NCBI GenBank assembly: GCA_038206985.1
Contig: JBBRAH010000001.1
Location: 1 to 64,000 of the forward strand
DNA: 64,000 nucleotides
Direction of reading: 5' to 3'
Source of the DNA: CAXMST01 sp038206985
GTDB taxonomy: Bacteria > Actinomycetota > Thermoleophilia > Solirubrobacterales > 70-9
This document shows positions 15,419-27,254 of this stretch, in pieces (position 1 is the stretch's first letter; each line of letters opens with the position of its first letter). Both the position numbers and the translations under genes were made by a program. The notes below the pieces were generated by a model. The model was not told the DNA's origin. It searched no databases and was given only the letters and a program-made list of their open reading frames with translations.

Positions 15419-16563
15419 GTGCAGCTGCAGCAAACAGCGCCGGAGGCCCCGGCTACATCCTGTTGGAGGACGGCACCCGCCTGGAGGGCGAACTCTGCGG
15501 GGCCCCGCCGGACGCGACGGGTGTCTGCGGCGAGGTCGTCTTCAACACCGCGATGACCGGCTACCAGGAGTCGGTCACCGATCCCTCCTACGCGGGCCAG
15601 ATCATCACCTTCACCTACCCGCTGATCGGCAACTACGGCGTGAGCGAGGCGGCGATGGAGTCCGACGCCGCCCACGCCCGGGCCGTGATCATGCGGGACG
15701 CCCACAACGGCGAGGATTGCGCGAGCTCGGAGGGCGGCTGGCTCGACTGGCTGGCGATGTGCGGGGTGCCGGCGATCAGCGGCGTGGACACCAGGGCGCT
15801 GGTCCGCCATATCCGCGACCGGGGCGCGATGCGGGGCGGCATCTTCGCCTCCGAGCTGCCCGAGTCCGAGGCGCGCGAGCGCGTCGCCGCCGAACCCTCC
15901 ATGAAGGGCGCGGACTTCGCACGCACCGTGACTCCGGACGCGCCGGTACTGCTGGACGGCGCGGGCCCGCACATCGTCGCCCTCGACACGGGCATCAAGC
16001 TCTCGATCATCCGGCAGTTCCGCGAGCGCGGCTGCAAGGTCACGTTGCTGCCCTGCGACACCGCCCCCGAGGAGCTCCTCGGCCACGACCCCGACCTGAT
16101 CTTCCTCGCCAACGGGCCGGGCGATCCGGCGGCACTCGGCTACGTGGTCGAGACCGTGCGCGAAGTGATCGGCAAGCGGCCGATCTTCGGCATCTGCCTC
16201 GGCCACCAGCTCATGTGCCGGGCGGTCGGCCTCGACACATTCAAGCTCCCCTTCGGTCACCGTGGCGCCAACCACCCGGTCAAGGAGCTGGCGAGCGGCA
16301 AGATCGATATCACCTCCCAGAACCACGGCTTCGCGGTCGCGGGCCCCGGTGGCGAGACCCGCATCGAGGGCGACGAACCGGTCCGCTGGGACACGGACTT
16401 CGGCGCGGCCGAGCTCTCCCATCTCAACCTCTACGACCGCACGGTCGAGGGCCTCGTCCTGCGCGAGGTCGAGGGCGGCACGGTCCAGTATCACCCGGAG
16501 GCGGGTCCCGGACCGCATGACGCCCGGTACATGTTCGACCGCTTCATGGAGCTCGCGGCGTGA
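15415..16563 (+). CDS. carA: Carbamoyl-phosphate synthase small (glutaminase) subunit
   Basis: The 382-residue subunit hydrolyses glutamine and passes ammonia to CarB. The N-terminal domain has the typical EVVFNTAMTGYQESVTDPSY stretch. The class I amidotransferase triad is Cys261 (FGICLGHQ), His360 and Glu362 (YHPE). It starts at GTG 15415, overlapping the isochorismatase-like gene by 4 bp. A GNAT gene separates it from carB. Confidence 0.95.
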   Translation: MSAAAANSAGGPGYILLEDGTRLEGELCGAPPDATGVCGEVVFNTAMTGYQESVTDPSYAGQIITFTYPLIGNYGVSEAAMESDAAHARAVIMRDAHNGEDCASSEGGWLDWLAMCGVPAISGVDTRALVRHIRDRGAMRGGIFASELPESEARERVAAEPSMKGADFARTVTPDAPVLLDGAGPHIVALDTGIKLSIIRQFRERGCKVTLLPCDTAPEELLGHDPDLIFLANGPGDPAALGYVVETVREVIGKRPIFGICLGHQLMCRAVGLDTFKLPFGHRGANHPVKELASGKIDITSQNHGFAVAGPGGETRIEGDEPVRWDTDFGAAELSHLNLYDRTVEGLVLREVEGGTVQYHPEAGPGPHDARYMFDRFMELAA

Positions 16564-17164
16564 TCTGGCCACCACCTCACGAATCCCTGGAGGGCACCGT
16601 CGTCCGCATGGAGCCGATCACCGAAAGCCACTACGAGGGCCTGCTCGCCTGCTCGGGCGACGAGCGGATCTGGACCTGGATGGACCGCCGGATCCCTGGA
16701 GACCCGGATGCGTTCCGGGCCTGGTTTGACGATCGTCTCCGAGGCAGCGCGGCCGGCGAGGAGTGGTGCTTCGTTACGCACAGCCAATCCCGCCAGGAGC
16801 CGATCGGGTCGTCCTCTTACCTGGCGATCCGGCCGCCCCACGGGGGGCTCGAGATCGGCTGGACCTGGCTGCACCCCGACGCCTGGCGCAGCGGCGCCAA
16901 CCGCGAGGCCAAGCTGCTGATGCTGGACTTCGCGATCGAGAAGCTCGGCGCGATGCGGGTCGAGTTCAAGACCGATGCTCGCAACGATCGCTCCCGTCAG
17001 GCGCTGGACGACCTCGGCGCGAGCTTCGAGGGGATCTTCCGCAAGCACATGCTGATGCCGATCGTGGGCGTGCGCGACTCCGCCTACTACTCAATCACCG
17101 ACGAGGACTGGCCCGAGATTCGGGAGCGGATCGCCGCCTCGATCCGGGAGGGGGTGAGCGCCTG

Positions 17165-17165
<1 letters not shown>
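16560..17165 (+). CDS. GNAT N-acetyltransferase, RimJ/RimL type
   Basis: The 201-residue protein has the GNAT fold as found in RimJ/RimL-like acetyltransferases: a conserved strand LEIGWTWLHPDAWRSGANREAK that would bind acetyl-CoA, and KTDARNDRSRQALDDLGASFEG near the end. Family members acetylate protein N termini, amino acids or antibiotics. The gene begins with GTG 16560 inside the carA stop and ends by overlapping the carB start (TGATG), so it is an integral part of the pyr operon. The link to pyrimidine synthesis is unknown. Confidence 0.85.
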
Positions 17166-20301
<3,136 letters not shown>

Positions 20302-20305
<4 letters not shown>

Positions 20306-21165
20306 GCGGCGCCGACGGCCGCGTCCAGGCTCCCCTGGGCCGGCGCCGCCTCACCGTGAGCTCCAACGAGCCCTCGGGCGGCTATCGGATCCTCTCGGCG
20401 CTCGATGAGGCCGGGCCGGCCCCGGCCGCGGGGCAGTTCTACATGCTCGCGGCCGAATCCGGCTGGGGTGGGAATGCGGAGCGCCCTTACCTGCCGCGTG
20501 CCTTCTCGGTCGCCGAGGCCGAGGTCACCGACAAGGGCCTGCGGCTCGACTTCCTGCTCGAGGACGTCGGGCCCGGCACCCACGCCCTGGCCGCGCTGGA
20601 GGCGGGGGAGGGGCTGATGGTCACGGGCCCGCTGGGCAGGCCGTTCTCCGCACCCCGTGAGATCAACCTGGACGCGGCCGGAGCGATCCTTGTCGGCGGT
20701 GGACTCGGACTGGCGCCGCTGGCCATCCTGCGCAAGGCCCTGGGGGAGCGGGGCGTCCCGCTACGCACCCTGCTCGGCTTCCGCGACGAGGCGCATTCGG
20801 GCGGCATGGAGCTGTTTCGCTGCTGCGAGGTGGGCCTGGCGAGCGAGGACGGTCACGCCGGACACAGGGGCTATGTGACAGACCTGCTCGCGGCCATGCT
20901 CGACGGCGATCAGGCTGCGAGCGGCGTCGTCTACAGCTGCGGTCCCCCCGCGATGCTGGAGGCGGTTCGGACGATGTGCGCCGAGCGCGGGGTTGCCTGT
21001 GAGCTGGCCCTGGAGACGCCCATGGCCTGCGGTTTCGGGGCCTGCTTCGGCTGCGCGGTTCCGCTTGCGGAGGGTGGCTACATGCGGCTCTGCGTGGACG
21101 GCCCGGTGGTCGGGGGCAACCAGATCGAGACGGCGATGCCGGCCGGGAGCGGCCATCGTGGCTAG
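20302..21165 (+). CDS. pyrK: Dihydroorotate dehydrogenase electron-transfer subunit
   Basis: The 287-residue protein is the FAD/[2Fe-2S] subunit that links class 1B dihydroorotate dehydrogenase to NAD+. The FAD-binding region has LPRAFSVAEAE, the nucleotide-binding part GAILVGGGLGLAPLAIL, and the C terminus the iron-sulfur motif with Cys in ACGFGACFGCAVPL and a fourth Cys in MRLCVDGP. It starts with TTG 20302, overlapping carB. Its presence means pyrimidine synthesis here is NAD-linked rather than quinone-linked. Confidence 0.93.
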
Positions 21166-21178
21166 CGGGGGTCGCTCG

Positions 21179-22060
21179 ATGTCCGCCTCGCCCGTCGAGT
21201 TCTGCGGCATCGAGCTCGAGCATCCGATCATCAACGGCTCCGGCACCTTCGATGCCAATGCCGCCCGGCGGGTCTTCGGTGACGAGTTGATCGCCGCCGC
21301 GAACTTCCCGTTCAGCGCGTTCGTTTCCAAGACGATCACCCCGGCCCCGCGGCCCGGCAATCCCCCGCCGCGCCTGTGGGAGGAGGCCGCCGGGATGATC
21401 AACTCCATCGGCCTGCCCAACAAGGGCATCGAGGGCTTTCTCGAACACGACCTGCCCGGGCTCGGCGAGCTGCCGGTGCCGCTGATCGTCTCGGTGATGG
21501 GCACGAGCGCCGAGGAGTTCACAACGCTGATCGAAGGGGTCGCCGAGCGCCCCGAGGTGGACGGGCTCGAGCTGAACATCTCCTGTCCGAACGTGCACTC
21601 CGGCTTGATCGTCGGGGAGCAGCCCACCGAGACCCTCGCGCTGCTGAATGCGGTGCGCCCCCTGACCGGCAAGCCGCTGATCGTGAAGCTGACCCCCAAC
21701 GTCGCCGACCCGGTGGCGATCGCCCGTGCCGCGGAGGCCGCCGGCGCCGACGCCGTCTCCCTGATCAATACCGTCAAGGCGCGCGCGATCGCGCCCGGCT
21801 CGTCGGAGCCCTGGCTCGGGGCCGGCTCCGGCGGGCTCTCGGGGCCGGCCGTCCGCGTGATCGCCGTAAAGCAGGTGGCCGATGTCGCCGAGGCGGTTGC
21901 GATTCCGGTCGTCGGGATGGGTGGGGTGGAGCGGGGCTCCGACGCGCGCGACCTACTCGCCGCCGGGGCAACGCTGGTCGCGGTCGGAACCGCGAGCTTC
22001 CGCGATCCACTCGCCGGCGCGAGGATCCGCGCAGAGCTCGCGGAGCTTGCGATGAGCTGA
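21179..22060 (+). CDS. pyrD: Dihydroorotate dehydrogenase, class 1B catalytic subunit
   Basis: The 293-residue FMN enzyme oxidises dihydroorotate to orotate. The start of the barrel reads NGSGTFDANAARR; the catalytic base is a cysteine (LELNISCPNV), which marks class 1, and the pairing with pyrK marks class 1B. FMN-binding VVGMGGVERG and a final VAVGTASF motif are present. ATG 21179 is used; an in-frame GTG at 21158, which would overlap pyrK, is a good alternative. It is the last recognisable pyrimidine gene; pyrF and pyrE are not in the window. Confidence 0.94.
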   Translation: MSASPVEFCGIELEHPIINGSGTFDANAARRVFGDELIAAANFPFSAFVSKTITPAPRPGNPPPRLWEEAAGMINSIGLPNKGIEGFLEHDLPGLGELPVPLIVSVMGTSAEEFTTLIEGVAERPEVDGLELNISCPNVHSGLIVGEQPTETLALLNAVRPLTGKPLIVKLTPNVADPVAIARAAEAAGADAVSLINTVKARAIAPGSSEPWLGAGSGGLSGPAVRVIAVKQVADVAEAVAIPVVGMGGVERGSDARDLLAAGATLVAVGTASFRDPLAGARIRAELAELAMS

Positions 22061-22114
22061 GCGTCACAGAGAACAGCGCTGCACCGGTGTGGCCGGCCGG
22101 GCAAATCGCAAATT

Positions 22115-22134
22115 GGGCGATTGTTGGATCGCCC
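22115..22134 (+). terminator. Weak hairpin after pyrD
   Basis: GGGCGAT (22115-22121) pairs with ATCGCCC (22128-22134) around a six-base loop in the 183-bp gap between pyrD and mihF. No T-run follows, so it may slow or partly end pyr transcription, or be chance. Confidence 0.3.
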
Positions 22135-22243
22135 TGAGGAGCTCCGCTCGCGTCAACCTCAACCTGAGGTCGAGATGGATTCGGTGAATTCCCTGCCCTC
22201 CCCGCGTTTCTAGGCCTTCTCCGGATGTATTATCGCCGCGCCT

Positions 22244-22576
22244 ATGGCACCTTCCGCACCGACCTCCGCAGCCGTTCCCGCCCGCAGCAAAGACCAGCGC
22301 ATGAGGGCCCTCGAGATGGCCAACGAGATCCGTACCAGGCGCGCAAAGCTGAAGCGGGACCTCAAGGCCGGCAAGACCAAGATCGACACGCTGCTTCTGG
22401 ATCCGCCTGAGTGGCTCAGCTCGGCGAAGGTGTTCGACATCATCCTCGCCGTTCCCAAGTACGGCCGCGTCAAGGTGAACCGGATTCTCAACCAGTGCCG
22501 GATCTCGCCTTCGAAGACGATCGGCGGGCTCTCCGAGCGCCAGCGCGCCGAGCTCGTCGCTCTCCTGCGCCGCTAG
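22244..22576 (+). CDS. mihF: Actinobacterial integration host factor (mIHF)
   Basis: The 110-residue protein matches the actinobacterial nucleoid protein mIHF (not related to proteobacterial IHF). It has a basic N-terminal helix (KRDLKAGKTKIDTLL), followed by a helix-two-turn-helix region with the conserved stretch ILAVPKYGRVKVNRIL and a C-terminal RISPSKTIGGLSERQ. mIHF bends and compacts DNA. The neighbour order mihF-gmk-rpoZ-coaBC is the standard actinobacterial one, here interrupted by one gene. This gene is the best single taxonomic marker in the window. Confidence 0.93.
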   Translation: MAPSAPTSAAVPARSKDQRMRALEMANEIRTRRAKLKRDLKAGKTKIDTLLLDPPEWLSSAKVFDIILAVPKYGRVKVNRILNQCRISPSKTIGGLSERQRAELVALLRR

Positions 22577-22596
22577 ATACAGCGAGGCGCCGGGCC

Positions 22597-23613
22597 TTGC
22601 TCGAGCTCCGCCTGCAGAGCCAGCTACTCAGCGGCAGCCAACCCGACGATCTCGTCGCTGTAGCCGAACGTCTGCTTGCGATCCAGGCACAGGACGACCG
22701 CGGCGTCCGGCTCGCGGTGCGTGCCCGGAGCCGCGGCCCGGTCGCCTCCGACTTCGACCGGGCGCTGAGCGAGGACCGCTCCCTGATCGTCAGCTGGCTC
22801 AACCGGGGCACCCTGCACATGGTGCGCAGCGAGGATTACCACTGGCTGCACGCGCTGAGCGCTCCCGGGCAGCGAGCCGGCAACGAGCGCCGGCTGCGGC
22901 AGGAGGGGGTGACGGCCGGCGAAGCGGAGCGCGGCAAAGAGCTGATCTACCGGACGCTGGCCGAGGAGGGCCCGGCTACGCGGGAGCGAATCCGCGATGT
23001 CCTGGACGCGGCCGGGGTACGCACAGAGCGGCAGGCGCTGATCCACATCCTCTTTTCAGCGACGCTCGATGGAAGGATCATCCGAGGCCCGGTGCGTGAC
23101 GGGCGGCAGGCGTTCGTTCTCGTGGAGGACTGGCTGGGACAGCAGGATGATGTGGACCGCGATCGCTCTCTCGCCGAGCTGGCCCGGCGCTTCCTCGCCG
23201 GGCACGGTCCAGCCGATGACCGTGACCTCGCGAAATGGGCGGCACTGCCGCTCCGCGATGTGCGCCGCGGGCTGGAGGAGATCGCACCCAAGCTGGAGGA
23301 GCGCGACGACGGCCTACTCGATCTGAAGGGCCGGTCCTCGGCTCCACCCCTGCCGGCGCCACGGCTCCTCGGCGCATTCGACCCGCTCCTGCACGGCTGG
23401 GTCTCCCGGGAGCCCGTGCTCGGCGACCACAAGGATGTGGTGACGACCAATGGAATCTTCCGGCCGATCATGCTCGCCGCGGGGCGCGCTGTCGGGATCT
23501 GGCGCCTGGCCGCGGGCGAGCTCACCATGCAGCCGTTCTCGGGCCTCAGCAAGGCGACCCGGCAGGCACTCGATGCCGACAGCGAAGCCGTCATGTCGTT
23601 CCTCACTGGCTGA
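22597..23613 (+). CDS. HTH_42 winged-helix protein, AlkZ-like DNA glycosylase candidate
   Basis: The 338-residue protein belongs to the winged-helix HTH_42 superfamily that includes the DNA glycosylases AlkZ and YcaQ. Near the N terminus it has LLAIQAQDDRG, a QxQ motif (Gln30 and Gln32) at about the place of the catalytic QxQ of Streptomyces AlkZ. Later segments SWLNRGTLHMVRSEDYHWL and the C-terminal LGAFDPLLHGW fit the family. The start is assigned to TTG 22597, with AGCGAGG upstream, because longer frames would overlap mihF. It sits between mihF and gmk, normally adjacent in actinobacteria. DNA glycosylase activity is inferred, not shown. Confidence 0.75.
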   Translation: MLELRLQSQLLSGSQPDDLVAVAERLLAIQAQDDRGVRLAVRARSRGPVASDFDRALSEDRSLIVSWLNRGTLHMVRSEDYHWLHALSAPGQRAGNERRLRQEGVTAGEAERGKELIYRTLAEEGPATRERIRDVLDAAGVRTERQALIHILFSATLDGRIIRGPVRDGRQAFVLVEDWLGQQDDVDRDRSLAELARRFLAGHGPADDRDLAKWAALPLRDVRRGLEEIAPKLEERDDGLLDLKGRSSAPPLPAPRLLGAFDPLLHGWVSREPVLGDHKDVVTTNGIFRPIMLAAGRAVGIWRLAAGELTMQPFSGLSKATRQALDADSEAVMSFLTG

Positions 23614-23659
23614 GCCGTAGAGGAGATGGGTCCGGGCCGACCGGCATCATGCAGCGCCG

Positions 23660-24217
23660 ATGTCCAGAGTCTTCGTGATCACCGGGCCCTCCGGGGTTGG
23701 CAAGGGCACTCTGATCCGCGAGCTGCGCGCCCGCGTTCCTGAGATCGAGCTCTCGATCTCGGCCACCACCCGCGAACCACGCGTGGGTGAGGAGGACGGT
23801 GCCGACTACCACTTCCTCACGCGCGAGGAGTTCGACCGCCGGATCACCGAGGGCGAGTTCCTGGAGTGGGCCGAGTACAGCGGCAACCGCTACGGCACCC
23901 TGCGCACTGAGGTGGACCGGAGGACCGAGCGCGGCGCCCCGGTGGTGCTCGAGATCGAGGTCCAGGGGGCGCGGCAGGTGCGGGAGACGATGCCCGAGGC
24001 CGTGCGGATCTTCATCGAGCCGCCCGACCCCGAGGTGCTGCGCCGTCGTCTGGAGGGCCGCGGCACCGACGATGCGGAGGTGATCGCGCGCCGCCTGGAG
24101 GAGGCTCGCAAGGAGCTGCGGGCCAAGGAGGAGTTCGGGCACCGCGTGATCAACGACGAGGTCGAGCGTTCGGCCAACGAGCTCGCCGGAATCGTGCGCT
24201 CGGCCCTGGACCAATAG
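23660..24217 (+). CDS. gmk: Guanylate kinase
   Basis: The 185-residue enzyme phosphorylates GMP to GDP. The P-loop GPSGVGKG is at residues 9-16. GMP-binding residues fall in SISATTREPRVGEEDGADYHF and EFLEWAEYSGNRYGT, and the lid has the usual RRLEGRGTDDAEVIARRL. It has normal length and is followed by rpoZ and coaBC, the expected order. Confidence 0.95.
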   Translation: MSRVFVITGPSGVGKGTLIRELRARVPEIELSISATTREPRVGEEDGADYHFLTREEFDRRITEGEFLEWAEYSGNRYGTLRTEVDRRTERGAPVVLEIEVQGARQVRETMPEAVRIFIEPPDPEVLRRRLEGRGTDDAEVIARRLEEARKELRAKEEFGHRVINDEVERSANELAGIVRSALDQ

Positions 24218-24264
24218 CTGCACTCCCGCACCCCGCAAGGGTGCCGCCGCTGATAAGGGCTAAC

Positions 24265-24504
24265 ATGGCGCCAATGGTCAAGCCACGAGTAGACAAGCTC
24301 ATGAAGCAAACCGATTCGCACTACGCGGCAGTAATCGTCGCGGCAAAGCGGGCACGCCAGCTCAACAGCTATTACCGCGCACTTGGCGAGGGCACCTATG
24401 AGGAGCACACGCCGCCGATGGTCGAAACCGACACCGGCAACTACATCACCATCGCCCTCGAGGAAGTCGCTCAGGGCAAGGTCAAGTACGAGTACCGCCA
24501 CTAG
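24265..24504 (+). CDS. rpoZ: RNA polymerase omega subunit
   Basis: The 79-residue protein assists assembly of RNA polymerase by holding the beta-prime subunit. The stretch YAAVIVAAKRARQLNSYY carries the AKRARQ core motif of omega. ATG 24265 is chosen because AAGGG lies just upstream (about 24254-24258). A GTG at 24241 would add eight unconserved residues. It lies 47 bp after gmk in the conserved gmk-rpoZ-coaBC order. Confidence 0.92.
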   Translation: MAPMVKPRVDKLMKQTDSHYAAVIVAAKRARQLNSYYRALGEGTYEEHTPPMVETDTGNYITIALEEVAQGKVKYEYRH

Positions 24505-24537
24505 GCGGGCTCGCCGATACCGCCGGAGGGCGGTCTG

Positions 24538-25800
24538 ATGGCGCGAATACTTCTGGGAGTGAGCGGCGGGATTTCCGCCTACAAGGCGATCGAAGTCGCC
24601 CGCCTCGCCACGCTCGCCGGTCACGGCCTGCGCGTTCTGATGACGCCTGCGGCCACGCGCTTCGTGGGCGCCGCCACCTTCGAGGGCATCGTCGGCGCCC
24701 CGGTCCTGATCGACGAGTTCGCCCGCGATCCCATGCGCGGTACCTACCCCGGGGACGAGCCGGCCTCCCACGATCCGATCTCGCACCTCGAGCTCGTCGA
24801 TCGCGCTGACGCCTATCTGCTGGCCCCGACCTCGGCCAACACGCTGGCCAAGCTCGCGAGCGGGATCTGCGACTCGATGCTGACCACCTCCTTTTTGGCC
24901 TGCACCGCGCCGAGGATCGTCGCGCCCGCGATGAACAACCGCATGTGGGATGCGGCCGCCACTCGGGCCAACGTCGCCACCCTGCGCGAGCGGGGAATCA
25001 CGGTGATCGAACCGGACAGCGGTCCACTCGCCTCACGCAACGAGTACGGCTCCGGCCGGCTGCCGGCCCCCGCGCAGCTGCTCGCCGAGCTCGATGCGGC
25101 TCTTCCCGCGGTCGCCGGCCCCTGGGACGGACTCCGTGTTCTGGTCACCGCCGGAGGTACTCGCGAGGCCATCGATCCGGTGCGCTTCATCGGCAATCGC
25201 TCCAGCGGCCGGATGGGCATCGCCCTGGCGGAAGCTGCGGCGCGGCGCGGGGCATCGGTGACGCTCGTCGCCGCCAACGTCGACCTCTCGACCTCGCCCG
25301 GGATCGAGCGCATCGACGTGAGCAGCGCGGCTGAGATGGCCGCGAGCACGGAGCAGGCATTCGGCGGCTGCCACGTACTGCTGATGGCCGCCGCCGTTGC
25401 GGACTTCCGGCCCCGGGATCCGAGCGCCGGCAAGCTAGTGCGCGAGGGAGACGGTATGGCCCTCGAACTGGAGCCGACCGAGGACGTGCTCGCCGGACTC
25501 GGCTCGCGGCGCTCCGCGACTCAGACCCTGGTCGGGTTCGCTGCCGAGCACGGGGGAGACTTCGTCGGTCGGGCCCGCGGCAAATTGACCCGCAAGGGAC
25601 TCGACGCGATCGTGGTCAACGACGTCTCCGATACGACGATCGGCTTCGACGTCGCCGAGAACGAGGTGACCATCGTCGAGACCGAGACAGAGACACCGGT
25701 GGTCCGCGGCAGCAAGGACCAGATCGCGGAGGCGATTCTCGACCGTGTCGGGGCGCTCCGCGAACCGGCGCAAGCGGATTCCGGCACCCCCGGCAGCTGA
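24538..25800 (+). CDS. coaBC: Bifunctional phosphopantothenoylcysteine decarboxylase / phosphopantothenate-cysteine ligase
   Basis: The 420-residue protein fuses two coenzyme A enzymes. The N-terminal CoaC flavoprotein has GVSGGISAYKAIEVARL, the catalytic region ISHLELVDRADAYLLAPTSANT, and APAMNNRMW as substrate clamp. The C-terminal CoaB half begins near residue 195 with TAGGTREAIDPVRFIGNRSSG and ends with the conserved NDVS region. Together they convert phosphopantothenate and cysteine to phosphopantetheine. Normal length and position after rpoZ. Confidence 0.95.
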   Translation: MARILLGVSGGISAYKAIEVARLATLAGHGLRVLMTPAATRFVGAATFEGIVGAPVLIDEFARDPMRGTYPGDEPASHDPISHLELVDRADAYLLAPTSANTLAKLASGICDSMLTTSFLACTAPRIVAPAMNNRMWDAAATRANVATLRERGITVIEPDSGPLASRNEYGSGRLPAPAQLLAELDAALPAVAGPWDGLRVLVTAGGTREAIDPVRFIGNRSSGRMGIALAEAAARRGASVTLVAANVDLSTSPGIERIDVSSAAEMAASTEQAFGGCHVLLMAAAVADFRPRDPSAGKLVREGDGMALELEPTEDVLAGLGSRRSATQTLVGFAAEHGGDFVGRARGKLTRKGLDAIVVNDVSDTTIGFDVAENEVTIVETETETPVVRGSKDQIAEAILDRVGALREPAQADSGTPGS

Positions 25801-25872
25801 ACCGTTCCACGGGCAGCGGGAGCCTCCGGCGAGCCCCTCAGGTGGTTGGACAGCTTGCCTAGACTTGTTCGT

Positions 25873-26247
25873 ATGAGTGAGAACGAGACACACGAGGAGA
25901 CCTACGAGCTCTACCAGCGCGGTATGAGCCTGCTCGAGAAGGGCGACTACAGCGCCGCCACAATCCCGCTCAGCAAGCTGGCCGGGCGCGAGCCCAAGAA
26001 GTCGTCGGTGCGCGAGGCACTGGGTCGGGCCTACTTCCGCTCCCGCCGTTTCTCGGAGGCCGCCGACGAGTTCGAGGCGGTCGTGGAGCGCTACCCGGTC
26101 AACGACTACGCCCACTTCTGCCTGGGCCGCTCCCTGGCGTTGAGCGGGCGTGCCGATGAGGCGCGCCGCCACCTCGCTCTCGCCGCCAACCTGCGTCCCG
26201 ACCGCCGCGATTACCGCATCTACCGCGAGCGCCACACCGGCGCCTGA
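25873..26247 (+). CDS. Small TPR-repeat protein
   Basis: The 124-residue protein is almost entirely helical, with three tetratricopeptide-like repeats: YELYQRGMSLLEKGDYSAA, REALGRAYFRSRRFSEAADEF and AHFCLGRSLALSGRADEAR. No signal peptide or membrane segment is present. TPR proteins mediate protein contacts; the partner is unknown. ATG 25873 is preferred over an upstream ATG at 25846 because the upstream residues do not fit a TPR. It lies between coaBC and dtd on the same strand. Confidence 0.75.
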   Translation: MSENETHEETYELYQRGMSLLEKGDYSAATIPLSKLAGREPKKSSVREALGRAYFRSRRFSEAADEFEAVVERYPVNDYAHFCLGRSLALSGRADEARRHLALAANLRPDRRDYRIYRERHTGA

Positions 26248-26259
26248 ACCCCGCGACTC

Positions 26260-26688
26260 TTGCGCGCGCTCGTACAACGGGTCAGCTCAGCGGCAGTCTC
26301 CGTCGAGGGCGAGCAGGCCGGCCGGATCGGCCCAGGCATGCTGGTCCTCCTGGGGGTCGGTCGGGGCGACGACGAGGCCACAGCCGAGCGCCTGATCGCC
26401 AAGCTCCGCAAGCTGCGCATCTTCGAGGACTCCGAGGGGCGCACCAACGAGCCGCTCGGCGAGCGCGAGGTCCTCTGCGTGAGCCAGTTCACGCTCTACG
26501 CCAACACCCGCAAGGGCAACCGGCCGAGCTTCGTCGATGCAGCCGAGCCCGGCCTGGCAGAACGGCTCTACGAGACGGTCTGCGACGGGCTCGGCGCGCA
26601 GCGCGGGGTCTTCGGTGCGCGGATGTCGGTGGAGCTCACCAACGATGGTCCGATGACCCTGATGATCGAGGTCGATCCGCAGGCATGA
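26260..26688 (+). CDS. dtd: D-aminoacyl-tRNA deacylase
   Basis: The 142-residue enzyme removes D-amino acids or glycine wrongly attached to tRNA. Both signature motifs are visible: SQFTLYANTRKGNRPSF and TNDGPMTLMIE, the latter a variant of the usual NxGPVT (Met for Val). The start is TTG 26260, since RALVQRVSSAAVSV is the conserved family N terminus. It is probably the last gene before the rimP operon. Confidence 0.92.
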   Translation: MRALVQRVSSAAVSVEGEQAGRIGPGMLVLLGVGRGDDEATAERLIAKLRKLRIFEDSEGRTNEPLGEREVLCVSQFTLYANTRKGNRPSFVDAAEPGLAERLYETVCDGLGAQRGVFGARMSVELTNDGPMTLMIEVDPQA

Positions 26689-26719
26689 GGGCCGGCTGAG
26701 CGCCTGCTCACGCCGTGGC

Positions 26720-26725
26720 TATACT
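26720..26725 (+). promoter_or_regulatory. Putative -10 box of the rimP-nusA-infB operon
   Basis: TATACT stands out in the GC-rich gap after dtd, about 100 bp before the rimP start. The -35 region (about 26697-26702) is weak. A start near 26731 would give a leader carrying the hairpin at 26760-26784. Confidence 0.45.
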
Positions 26726-26759
26726 CAGCGTTCACCTTTGCAGCCGACTCGTCGCGACA

Positions 26760-26784
26760 GGTGGGCCGCCGGCCCGCCTTTTTT
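26760..26784 (+). terminator. Intrinsic terminator or attenuator in the rimP leader
   Basis: GGTGGGCC (26760-26767) pairs with GGCCCGCC (26771-26778), with one G-U pair and a three-base loop, and six T follow (26779-26784). It lies between the putative rimP promoter and the rimP start, 36 bp before ATG 26820. It could end dtd transcription, or act as an attenuator of the rimP-nusA-infB operon. Confidence 0.75.
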
Positions 26785-26819
26785 ATCGCCTCGGATGGGT
26801 ATGTGGGAGTGAGAATCAG

Positions 26820-27254
26820 ATGGAAGAACTGGAGAAAGACATCGAGAACAAGATCACCGAACTCGACCCCCGGGCCGAGCTGATCGCGCTTGAGAAAGAG
26901 GGTCCCGACGGCCTGCGGATCTTCGTAGATCATCCGGACGGGGTCGATCTCGGACTCTGCGAGCGGGTCACGCGCCAGCTCGCAGAGCTCTCCAGCGAGT
27001 ACTCGCTGGAGGTCTCCTCACCCGGCCTCGATCGTCCGCTCACCAGGCCTTCCCACTATCAGCGCTTCCTCGGATCGACTGTGCGGGTCAGGACCCGCGA
27101 GAAGATCGAGGGGCGAAAGAGCTTCACCGGACGGCTCGCGGCCGCCGATGAGCACGCGGTCAGCGTCGAGGATGACTCAGGTCATCACGAGATTCCGCTG
27201 GAGATCGTGCATCGCTCCAACCTTGTACCCGAGTTCTCGGAGGTAAGCCCGTGA
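26820..27254 (+). CDS. rimP: Ribosome maturation factor RimP
   Basis: The 144-residue protein helps 30S subunit assembly. The N-terminal domain has LRIFVDHPDGVDLGLCERVTRQL and YSLEVSSPGLDRPL, the strongest family signature; the C-terminal SH3-like domain follows (VRVRTREKIEGRKSFTGRL). ATG 26820 is used because upstream frame residues lie in the leader hairpin. Its stop overlaps the nusA GTG start. rimP-nusA-infB is a nearly universal bacterial order. Confidence 0.93.
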   Translation: MEELEKDIENKITELDPRAELIALEKEGPDGLRIFVDHPDGVDLGLCERVTRQLAELSSEYSLEVSSPGLDRPLTRPSHYQRFLGSTVRVRTREKIEGRKSFTGRLAAADEHAVSVEDDSGHHEIPLEIVHRSNLVPEFSEVSP

